Of a stretch of DNA of 8,026 nucleotides, positions 1 through 5,497 are shown one piece after another; position 1 is the stretch's first letter, and each line of letters starts with the position of its first letter. A program made the translations under genes and the position numbers. The DNA comes from Spirochaetaceae bacterium. Lineage in GTDB: Bacteria > Spirochaetota > Spirochaetia > Treponematales > Breznakiellaceae. The notes beneath the pieces were generated by a model. It searched no databases and had not been told where the DNA came from. It saw only the letters and a program-made list of their open reading frames with translations. Where the stretch lies: NCBI GenBank assembly GCA_031290205.1, contig JAITNZ010000195.1, positions 1-8,026 on the forward strand, read 5' to 3'.

Positions 1-7
1 GCGCACT

Positions 8-57
8 GCGTTGCGCCCTACCCCCTCTGCGGGGGGTATCCCCCCGCAACGCCCCCC
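8..57. repeat. G/C-run hairpin element, copy 1
   Basis: Positions 31-57 read as six G, TAT, six C, then GCAACG and six C. The G and C runs form a hairpin with a 3-nt loop. Outside it, GCGTTGCG at 8-15 is the reverse complement of CGCAACGC at 45-52, so the whole can fold as nested hairpins. The same architecture (G run, 3-4 nt loop, C run, GCAACG, C run) occurs in the same orientation at 4477-4505, which marks it as a dispersed intergenic repeat. Function is unknown. Confidence 0.6.
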
Positions 58-147
58 TCGTCAGCAATAGAGCATTATCACACTTTTGGAATTTACCCAG
101 AAAAATAAATTGCACCCCAGCGCCTCCCGCACTTGTGCTGCCCCGCG

Positions 148-160
148 CCGCCACAGGCGG
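148..160. repeat. 13-bp palindrome CCGCC-ACA-GGCGG
   Basis: This is a perfect 5-bp stem with a 3-nt centre. It belongs to the same family as the palindromes at 363-375 and 400-412 and the two near-perfect copies at the end of fliR (4663-4675 and 4689-4701). It lies in non-coding DNA downstream of selA. Confidence 0.55.
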
Positions 161-320
161 TTCCTGCCCTGCCTTCACTTTGAAAAGAGCGTTGTTAGCT
201 AAGTTGAGCAGTGAATCAGCGAATCGCGGGGAACGGGCGGGGCGGGAAGGTTCGCCCGCTACGTCAGGATAATCCTCCCCAGCCCAAGTGGTGAGGGCTT
301 TTCGACGAGGAGGGTAATTA

Positions 321-375
321 GTAAAACGAATCGCCCTTCTCTTACCAAGGGCAAGGCTGAAACCGCCTGAGGCGG
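321..375 (-). terminator. candidate terminator hairpins after selA
   Basis: Reading on the minus strand just after the selA stop, CCGCC-TCA-GGCGG (375-363) is followed by TTT. Then GCCCTT (352-347) pairs with AAGGGC (338-333) across an 8-nt loop, and GATTCGTTTTAC follows. Both hairpins are short and neither has an unbroken T run longer than four, so they are plausible but weak intrinsic terminators. Confidence 0.35.
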
Positions 376-412
376 ATCAAACTGAAAGCAAGGCTGAAAC
401 CGCCTGCGGCGG
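351..412. repeat. 25-bp direct repeat flanking the selA stop
   Basis: Positions 351-375 and 388-412 are the same 25-bp sequence with a single difference (A or C in the palindrome centre), 37 bp apart. Each copy is GCAAGGCTGAAA followed by CCGCC-TGN-GGCGG. The right copy encodes part of the SelA C-terminal tail, the TGA stop (379-377) lies between the copies, and the left copy is outside the gene. Confidence 0.8.
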
Positions 413-1837
413 CACACAACGCCCCGCTGCCTCGGTGAAAGCGGCGGCGATTCGTTGCTCATCGCCTGCCAGCAGAGTGCGGACGTGGAGGATGACGCTG
501 TTGTCGCGGAGACCGGCAATCACCGGAATATGCGCCGCCCGTAAACCCGCTGCCAACTTTTCAGCGGGGATAGCATCTGAGGCGCTACGGACTGCGGCGC
601 CGTAGCCAGGGAGGGTGTCGGTCGGGTAAGCGCCGCCTCCGATGGCGTCGGAGGTCTCGACCAGCGAAACGGTGAAATCAGCATTTTTTACGAGCGCCGC
701 CGTCCTCTGCAAGAGACGAACAAGGGCGCGAGCTTTTTTTAACAGCGCGGGCAGCTCAGCCTCGATCATGCTGAGCACCGGTATTTCGCGCTGCCTACCG
801 GCGAGGTAGAGGCGGAGGGTCGCTTCGAATGCGGCAAGCGTCATCTTATCCACCCGTAATGCCCGCAGCAGTTGGTGGCGCTTCATCTTGTCTATCAGGG
901 GCTTCGAGCCGGCAATAACGCCAATCTGAGGACCGCCGAGTAATTTGTCTCCGGAAAAGGTAACGATACCAACGCCGGCTTTCAGACAGTCCCGCACGGC
1001 ATGTTCGCGGCTTGCGAAGGGCAGCCCAAGCGGACAGAGGAGCCCCGAACCCAGATCCTCCATGAAGACAAGACTGCGCGAGGCGGCAAGTTCCGCCAGT
1101 TCCGCGCGGGGCGTCGATTTGACAAAGCCTTCGATTCGATAGTTTGAAGGATGCACTTTGAGCAGGCAGGAGGTATTTTCCGTGATTGCGTTGCGATAGT
1201 CGCTTATGCGCGTCGAGTTGGTGCAACCGACGGCGACCATTTTTGCGCCGGAAAAGGCTAGTATGTCGGGGATTCGGAAAGAGCTGCCTATTTCGACAAG
1301 CTCGCCTGAGGATACGATGACTTCGCGTCCTGCGGCTGTCGCCGACAGCGCGAGAAGCACTGCCGCCGCATTGTTGTTGACGACCAGCGCCGCCTCCGCG
1401 CCGGTCATGCGGCAGATGCTCCACTCAACATGAGCATTGCGTTCCCCCCGTCCGCCTGCTTGTGGCGAATATTCGAGGGTGCTGTATGTGCCCGCTATAT
1501 CATTGACCGCACGAAGCGCATGGTCGGCAAGCGGTGCGCGCCCCAAGTTAGTGTGAATGATGACCCCTGTGGCATTCACCACGGGCTTGAGTGTGCTCGA
1601 TGTTTTTTCCTCAAGCACGCTTTTTGCGCGAGCGACCGCAAGCTCAGGCAGCGGCGTATCAGGCTGCGTCCCGCCCCCGCCCCCCTCAGCTTCGAGGACT
1701 TCGCGCCTCAAACCATCGAGCACCTCGCTGATGATAGCTTTCACGTTCTCCCGCCCGAGGCTGCCCGAAAATCCAGCCGCCCAAGGCGTGTCCAAGAGCG
1801 CATCCATCGACGGGAGGGAACGCAGCAAACCGCTCAT
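377..1837 (-). CDS. selA: L-seryl-tRNA(Sec) selenium transferase (selenocysteine synthase)
   Basis: This cytosolic PLP enzyme converts seryl-tRNA(Sec) to selenocysteinyl-tRNA(Sec) using selenophosphate. The protein is 486 aa from the chosen ATG; E. coli SelA is 463. Visible SelA motifs are the N-terminal LRSLPSMDALL (residues 5-15), VNATGVIIHTNLGRAPL (87-103), VNNNAAAVLL (153-162), GELVEIGSSFRIPD (178-191) and FSGDKLLGGPQIG (294-306). K298 in the last motif is the expected PLP lysine. A longer ORF begins at 1897 but would overlap the upstream gene by 50 bp. The ATG at 1837 fits the family N-terminus and lies 10 nt after the lipoprotein stop. No clear SD precedes it, so translation may be coupled. 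Oddities are GCTNSTR at 204-210, where most SelA proteins I know have GTTN(K/R)T, a five-glycine linker (52-56), and a C-terminal tail of about 13 residues (from C474) encoded by a dispersed repeat. selB, selD and tRNA-Sec are not in the window. Confidence 0.96.
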   Translation of the reverse strand: MSGLLRSLPSMDALLDTPWAAGFSGSLGRENVKAIISEVLDGLRREVLEAEGGGGGTQPDTPLPELAVARAKSVLEEKTSSTLKPVVNATGVIIHTNLGRAPLADHALRAVNDIAGTYSTLEYSPQAGGRGERNAHVEWSICRMTGAEAALVVNNNAAAVLLALSATAAGREVIVSSGELVEIGSSFRIPDILAFSGAKMVAVGCTNSTRISDYRNAITENTSCLLKVHPSNYRIEGFVKSTPRAELAELAASRSLVFMEDLGSGLLCPLGLPFASREHAVRDCLKAGVGIVTFSGDKLLGGPQIGVIAGSKPLIDKMKRHQLLRALRVDKMTLAAFEATLRLYLAGRQREIPVLSMIEAELPALLKKARALVRLLQRTAALVKNADFTVSLVETSDAIGGGAYPTDTLPGYGAAVRSASDAIPAEKLAAGLRAAHIPVIAGLRDNSVILHVRTLLAGDEQRIAAAFTEAAGRCVPPQAVSALLSV

Positions 1838-1847
1838 CTTGGAGAAA

Positions 1848-4181
1848 CTACCACGTGATGGTTGTATCTCCAGAGCCGTTAATATCGATGGTGCCATTGC
1901 TCGTCAATCCGGTAACACTCCCAGTACCAGCCGCAATTTGCACCTTGGCGCCAGTACTTCCACTAATAGTGCTACCAGCTTCAACCGTCAGATTGCCCTG
2001 AAGATACAAGGTCTTGCTCGATGCGATGGTGAGTGTCGATCCGCCGCTCAGTATGGCGTCGGTATTCGGCTGAATCGGCGCGTCGATGAGAACTCTTGCG
2101 ATTCCAGAGAGCAGCTTCAGTGAGTGTGCCCCAACGACGATGTTGCCGCTGCTGAGCCAGAAAACGGGGTTGTCAGTGGCGTTGCCAATGAAGAGCGTAT
2201 TGTTCAGCTTTGCCTTCGCGCCAGTTTTATAGACTATCTTGGCGCTTGTATTGTCTACCCAGAAATCGTTCGGGCTGTTATCGATGGTAATGCCACCGCT
2301 TTCCACATTGACGGCGCCGGTGCCGCCCAGTTTGCCGGTCGTAAAGCTCAGTTCGCCCTTTACGGTAGCCGTGCCATTCATGGTGAGGGTATACTCCCCC
2401 ACATAAAGCGTTGCGCCTGATTGTATCAGCAGAGTTTCATCACCCGTGAATTCCTTGTTTGCACCTAAGCTAACTTTGCCTCCCCCAATTTCGTAGGTGG
2501 CAGCCGAATTCGCCGGAGCCCGCACCGTAATGGTCGCAGCATCGCTTTCAAAATCGAAGTTTTCTAAGCGTGGGCTGTATTCAGCATCTTTATGGATTAC
2601 AAACTTACCTGTCGACTTATTGCCGTAATTGCCATTGTCATTCCAGAATGCCGCTTTGTAGTTTTCTTTTGAGTCTTCCACGGTTCCCTTGACATCAATG
2701 GTGCCTCTGAGGTAGCTGTCCTCGCTGATGCCAACGGTGGTGCTTCCCAGCATGAGGGTGCCCTCTGCGAGCACATTCACTGTGCCGTCAACCTTGAATT
2801 CTCCGCCGTCATCAATTTCGATGTCCGCATCTTCACCGGCACTGAGCGTCGCGCTCACTTCAACTTGCAGCGTTCCACCGCTCTCTATCTTCAGGGTTTG
2901 ATCTCCTTCCACATTCAGCGTTCCGCCCGATTTGACGGTCAAACTGCTGCATTCTTCCGTTGAACTGTAGGTCGCGTCCTTCTTGAGCGTTACCGTTCCA
3001 CCTGAAATTTCGTGCTTCCAACCGCGTCTCTCATTGTTGGTACTCGTTCCCGCAATCTCCATAAAGAGCGCGTTGCCGCTGACACTGTATGCCGGATCGT
3101 CGCCGTTTATGGAGTCGTCTTCACCTATAGTACCGGTTGCCGTCGAGCTGTAGACGAATTTTGAACCGGCACTACGGTTAATGGCTCCAGCACCCTCAGT
3201 TTTAATGCTGCCGTTCACCTTTAAGGTAACGCCTCCTCCAACATTGAAGGCGCCTTTCACTATGCCGGCGCCATTATTGATAAGTGTGCCGCCAGTGCTG
3301 CCAGTGCAGACGATCGAGAATGTTGCGTCCGTTTCCACCGTAAGAGCAGTCACCGTAAGGGTATTGCCGCTGTATAACACGATCGTTTTGGTGATATGGC
3401 TACCCGAAACGGTGATTGCGCCGTAGGCTTGAACATTCCCGCTAATCGTAAGGCTTTCTGCCGTATTTCCATCCGCAAAAAACGCGGCAATGTCTGCCGG
3501 AGTTGTCGGTATCGGCGACGGTATCAAATCTGTCACAAGCGCGAGCGTCAGTCCGTTACTTCCTACTCTATCCGTTGTGGTGGGATGCACACTTTTGCCG
3601 GAGCAAGCCCCAATTATCGTGATCTTTGCTATGTCTGCCAGTAAGGAGTTCTCGGCAAGTTTCGTTTTGACCGTATTCAACGCGGACTCAGTCGTCAGCA
3701 TCATCCCGCTCTCTGCTACCGTTATCGTGGCGTTTTTTTTAATCGTGATACTTTCTCCCGCGCTTACCATATTAAGCACCACGCCCGCCGACACGTCAAA
3801 CGCGCCCTCAACGTAATAGTTCGAGGCGTTAATGAAAAAAGCACGCAGAGGAGCCACCGCCAAAGCGCCGCTCCCGTTATGCCCTACGGTAAGATTGCCG
3901 CTAGGCAGGATGTTTAAACTGGCTGGGTCAAATGAATCCACATTGCTAAGCAAGGTTATTGCTTTAGAGATTGTTACATTTTCGCCGGAAAACGCTCCCT
4001 GTATCAGGATAGTGCCCCCTGCCTCCGTCTTCGCTATCGCCGCATGAAGCTTCTCGGCGGTATCAATAATCCCCGGATCGCTTACGCCGGTTTGCATGTC
4101 GCACGCCCCCGCGAGGAGCGCCCCCGCGACAAGCATAGCACCGAGAATCCCGTGTGCTATCATTCTTTTTAATTTTATCAC
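1848..4181 (-). CDS. large beta-helix-like surface lipoprotein
   Basis: This is a 777-aa putative lipoprotein that I do not recognise as a named protein. A charged N-terminus (MIKLKR), a hydrophobic stretch and LLAGAC put the lipidated cysteine at C27, so membrane anchoring is likely; the box is of the relaxed spirochaete kind. Residues 38-75 (DTAEKLHAAIAKTEAGGTI onward, then VTISKAITLLS) look like the first turns of a right-handed parallel beta-helix. The rest is Gly/Ser/Thr/Val-rich with recurring units such as SGGTLNVEG, SGGTLQVEV and GGEFKVDG, clearest at about 405-475, which fits a long solenoid. No catalytic motif is visible. The start is GTG at 4181, chosen because AAAGGAG sits 6 nt upstream; an ATG six codons in (4163) lacks such a site. 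It is the first gene of a unit with selA, with its own promoter at 4241-4212. Adhesin or surface-antigen roles are possible but unproven. It ends in a tryptophan with TAG. Confidence 0.85.
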   Translation of the reverse strand: MIKLKRMIAHGILGAMLVAGALLAGACDMQTGVSDPGIIDTAEKLHAAIAKTEAGGTILIQGAFSGENVTISKAITLLSNVDSFDPASLNILPSGNLTVGHNGSGALAVAPLRAFFINASNYYVEGAFDVSAGVVLNMVSAGESITIKKNATITVAESGMMLTTESALNTVKTKLAENSLLADIAKITIIGACSGKSVHPTTTDRVGSNGLTLALVTDLIPSPIPTTPADIAAFFADGNTAESLTISGNVQAYGAITVSGSHITKTIVLYSGNTLTVTALTVETDATFSIVCTGSTGGTLINNGAGIVKGAFNVGGGVTLKVNGSIKTEGAGAINRSAGSKFVYSSTATGTIGEDDSINGDDPAYSVSGNALFMEIAGTSTNNERRGWKHEISGGTVTLKKDATYSSTEECSSLTVKSGGTLNVEGDQTLKIESGGTLQVEVSATLSAGEDADIEIDDGGEFKVDGTVNVLAEGTLMLGSTTVGISEDSYLRGTIDVKGTVEDSKENYKAAFWNDNGNYGNKSTGKFVIHKDAEYSPRLENFDFESDAATITVRAPANSAATYEIGGGKVSLGANKEFTGDETLLIQSGATLYVGEYTLTMNGTATVKGELSFTTGKLGGTGAVNVESGGITIDNSPNDFWVDNTSAKIVYKTGAKAKLNNTLFIGNATDNPVFWLSSGNIVVGAHSLKLLSGIARVLIDAPIQPNTDAILSGGSTLTIASSKTLYLQGNLTVEAGSTISGSTGAKVQIAAGTGSVTGLTSNGTIDINGSGDTTITW

Positions 4182-4187
4182 AATTTT

Positions 4188-4194
4188 CTCCTTT
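4188..4194 (-). promoter_or_regulatory. Shine-Dalgarno site that fixes the GTG start of the lipoprotein
   Basis: AAAGGAG on the minus strand lies 6 nt before the GTG at 4181-4179. The spacing is near ideal and decides for GTG over the in-frame ATG at 4163-4161. It is the only convincing SD site at a gene start in this window. Confidence 0.8.
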
Positions 4195-4204
4195 CCCCAT
4201 CCCG

Positions 4205-4241
4205 CTTGTTTATTCTAGCACTGGTAAAGCGATTATGTCAA
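4205..4241 (-). promoter_or_regulatory. sigma70-type promoter for the lipoprotein-selA unit
   Basis: On the minus strand TTGACA (4241-4236) is followed after 18 nt by TAGAAT (4217-4212), preceded by TGC as an extended -10. The predicted start is near 4205, giving a leader of about 24 nt that contains the SD site. The first four bases of the -35 box (TTGA) belong to the outer end of the large palindrome at 4238-4449. Confidence 0.7.
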
Positions 4242-4449
4242 TACCCCGCCGCAGAGCGACAGCAATTACGAATTCGAAAATTAACCACGAACGGCACGAA
4301 CCACACGAACAAATTGCGTATAATTCTTATGATTTCTGCCTTGTTTACCACCAATATTCATATTCATTGCGTCTTCCGTTCGTGTTGTTCGTGAGGTCCG
4401 TGGTTGAATTCGGAACTGCTGGCAGAGCGACGGGGTGACGGGGTATTGA
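4238..4449. repeat. large imperfect palindrome with 9-bp CACGAAC units
   Basis: The left arm (4238-4310) and right arm (4378-4449) are imperfect inverted copies around a 67-nt AT-rich loop. The outer ends are a perfect 11-bp inverted pair, TCAATACCCCG at 4238-4248 and CGGGGTATTGA at 4439-4449. Inside, the left arm carries three 9-bp units CACGAACNN (4286-4312), and the right arm carries three matching units on the other strand (one changed to CACGGAC). CAGCAATTACGAATTC in the left arm matches CAGCAGTTCCGAATTC in the right. GCAGAGCGAC also occurs twice in direct orientation (4251-4260 and 4422-4431). Confidence 0.8.
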
Positions 4450-4476
4450 AGATTTCTCCTTGATATCTTTGCTTCT

Positions 4477-4505
4477 GGGGGGGAGTGCCCCCGCAACGCC
4501 CCCCC
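4477..4505. repeat. G/C-run hairpin element, copy 2
   Basis: Seven G, AGTG, five C, GCAACG and seven C. It has the same order and orientation as the element at 31-57, with small differences in run length and loop. The G and C runs can form a hairpin with a 4-nt loop. It lies between the two inverted-repeat modules. Confidence 0.6.
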
Positions 4506-4510
4506 GGTAT

Positions 4511-4534
4511 GATTATTCGTGTGTATTCGCGTCC
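4511..4534. repeat. unpaired half element with ACACGAAT-type units
   Basis: On the minus strand this reads GGACGCGAAT then ACACACGAATAATC, i.e. two 10-bp CRCGAATNNN units. It resembles the arms of the neighbouring palindromes, but no inverted partner was found nearby, so it may be the remnant of a third module. Confidence 0.45.
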
Positions 4535-4552
4535 AATTTGAAAATACAGAAG

Positions 4553-4640
4553 AAAAATGTCCACAGATACACACAGATTAACACAGATAAAGAAAATTGC
4601 GGAGTGAAAATCTGTGTATATCTGTGTCCATCTGTGGACA
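4553..4640 (-). terminator. candidate intrinsic terminator for yhhQ-fliR formed by the inverted repeat
   Basis: Read on the minus strand from the fliR stop, the 31-bp-arm hairpin (4640-4558) is followed at once by TTTTTCTTCT (4557-4548). This is the layout of a Rho-independent terminator, though the stem is unusually long. On the plus strand no T run follows, so the signal is directional toward fliR. Confidence 0.5.
4558..4640. repeat. inverted repeat with 10-bp CACAGAT units
   Basis: Arms of 31 bp at 4558-4588 and 4610-4640 match at 27 of 31 positions around a 21-nt loop. Each arm is three tandem 10-bp units of the form CACAGATNNN. The mismatches fall in the variable spacer positions between units, while every CACAGAT core is intact in both arms. 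Confidence 0.9.
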
Positions 4641-4662
4641 AATTCTTAAATTCGCTCGCCTT

Positions 4663-4701
4663 CCCCCTGTGGCGGTCAAGGGCTTAAGCCGGCTGTGGCG
4701 G
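4663..4701. repeat. pair of CCGCC-N3-GGCGG-type palindromes at the fliR stop
   Basis: CCCCC-TGT-GGCGG (4663-4675) and CCGGC-TGT-GGCGG (4689-4701) are each one base from the perfect palindrome. The CTGTGGCGGT core repeats exactly, 26 bp apart. The first copy directly abuts the fliR TGA and the second encodes its last codons, mirroring the selA end. Confidence 0.65.
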
Positions 4702-5494
4702 TTTGGAGGTCGCTAAAACCTTGATGGATGATCGTGGAAAAACCTTCGACCATGAAGGGGAGTGTTGCCATGATCAAGAGGAAGGCGACGGTAATTGAAA
4801 TGGGGAAACCTTCGGCGAGGATGTTGATCTGGGGGGCGGCTTTCGAGATTAAGCCGGTTGTCAGCGTCGTGAGGAAGAGCGTTCCCAGTATCGGCATACT
4901 GATCTGTAATGCATCGGTAAATAAGAGCCCGAGCCCACGCGCCATCATCAGCGCTATGCGCTCGCGTCCGGCGATAAGCTCAGGTACGCTCAGCGATTGT
5001 ACAGAATGCCAGAAGCCCGAGAGGAATAGATCGCGGAAGCCGCCGGCGACGAGGAAGACGAGCATCGCCACGAGGTTGAGGTATTGCCCCATCAGCGGGT
5101 TTTCGACTTGCGAGAGCGGGTCGAAGGTTTCCGAAGCGCCGAAACCCATTTGCAACGAAAAGAACTGCCCCGCCGTCGAGAAGGCGGCAAAGACTATCGT
5201 CATGAAGAAGCCCAAAATGATGCCGATGACGGCTTCACCTGCGAGGAGGAGGAGGAAGTTTAGGCTGAAGGGGCTTTGCGCTATGCCGGAAAGGGGCGCC
5301 CACGAGCCTGCGGCGTCGGCTTCGGGGAACACGCAGAATGCGGTAAAGCCGGCGAGGGCGACTTTCGCCGCCTGGGGCACGGCATCCGAAGAGAGGAGCG
5401 GCGCCGTTTCGATCATCGCGAGGGCGCGCGCGGCGAGGAGGATAAAAACCGGCGCGTTGGCAAGAATCTGATTTATGAGCGCGCCGTCAATCAT
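4676..5494 (-). CDS. fliR: flagellar type III export gate protein FliR
   Basis: FliR is an integral membrane protein that, with FliP and FliQ, forms the export gate at the base of the flagellum; in spirochaetes the filaments are periplasmic. The 272-aa product is a little longer than usual (about 255-265). FliR hallmarks are the early FILLAARALAMIETAPLLSS (residues 17-36), QMGFGASETFDPLSQVENP (115-133), GQYLNLVAMLVFLVAGG (136-152) and GLISKAAPQINILAEGFPI (214-232). Hydrophobic stretches lie near 12-33, 42-57, 77-110, 136-160, 182-215 and 231-252. The ATG at 5494 is 3 nt after the yhhQ stop with no SD, so coupled translation is likely. The last residues (about QTATAGLSP) are encoded by a repeat palindrome. 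Neither fliQ nor flhB is adjacent, whereas they usually flank fliR in other genomes. Confidence 0.95.
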   Translation of the reverse strand: MIDGALINQILANAPVFILLAARALAMIETAPLLSSDAVPQAAKVALAGFTAFCVFPEADAAGSWAPLSGIAQSPFSLNFLLLLAGEAVIGIILGFFMTIVFAAFSTAGQFFSLQMGFGASETFDPLSQVENPLMGQYLNLVAMLVFLVAGGFRDLFLSGFWHSVQSLSVPELIAGRERIALMMARGLGLLFTDALQISMPILGTLFLTTLTTGLISKAAPQINILAEGFPISITVAFLLIMATLPFMVEGFSTIIHQGFSDLQTATAGLSP

Positions 5495-5497
5495 TTT

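Larger units (their letters stand above)
1..376. other. GC-rich intergenic region downstream of selA, no confident gene
   Basis: No reading frame here resembles a protein I recognise. The stretch holds a G/C-run hairpin element (27-57), one copy of a CCGCC-N3-GGCGG palindrome (148-160), a possible GC hairpin (234-239 with 253-258) and a terminator-like hairpin (333-352). On the minus strand the reading frame of selA stays open from just after its TGA to the left edge, about 125 codons. It has no recognised domain, and its GC-rich repeat content makes it a doubtful gene. A gene beyond the left edge cannot be judged. Confidence 0.6.
4182..4675. other. intergenic region made of palindromic repeat modules
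   Basis: No supported gene lies between fliR and the lipoprotein gene. From left to right the region holds the lipoprotein SD and promoter, a ~212-bp imperfect palindrome, a G/C-run hairpin, a half element with ACACGAAT units, a 31-bp-arm inverted repeat and a CCGCC-type palindrome touching the fliR stop. Short open frames here read as repeated His-Glu/Asn-Arg peptides, as expected from 9-bp tandem units, and are not believable proteins. Confidence 0.75.

Noticed and set aside
66..78. AATAGAGCATTAT resembling AATAGAGCACTAT in the TPR promoter (6267-6279)
   Set aside because: A 12-of-13 match is expected by chance many times in 8 kb, and the left copy lacks a -35 at a sensible distance and has no gene after it.
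259..519. 86-aa minus-strand open frame across the selA 3' end
   Set aside because: It overlaps the well-supported selA in another frame, its sequence follows the 25-bp repeat, and it has no SD or recognisable domain.
1670..1685. G-rich run in selA as a slippage site
   Set aside because: The longest run is six G and it encodes a five-glycine linker in frame. The gene is intact, so there is no sign of switching.
1557..2123. 188-aa plus-strand open frame across the lipoprotein-selA junction
   Set aside because: It is antisense to two real genes, has no domain, and lacks a credible start.
3733..3740. Run of eight A (coding strand) in the lipoprotein gene as a phase-variation tract
   Set aside because: The run encodes lysines, similar A runs occur in other genes here (for example near 5563-5569), and eight A is short for a switching tract. 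No frame shift is present.
4281..4574. Open frames of 66-97 aa in the intergenic repeats, rich in His, Glu, Arg and Thr
   Set aside because: They are translations of the 9-bp and 10-bp repeat units on either strand. Several frames are open at once and none has a start signal.
4728..5471. 247-aa plus-strand open frame antisense to fliR
   Set aside because: It is a shadow of fliR: the GC-rich third positions keep the opposite frame open. Its Lys/Arg/Ser-rich composition is unlike a protein family.
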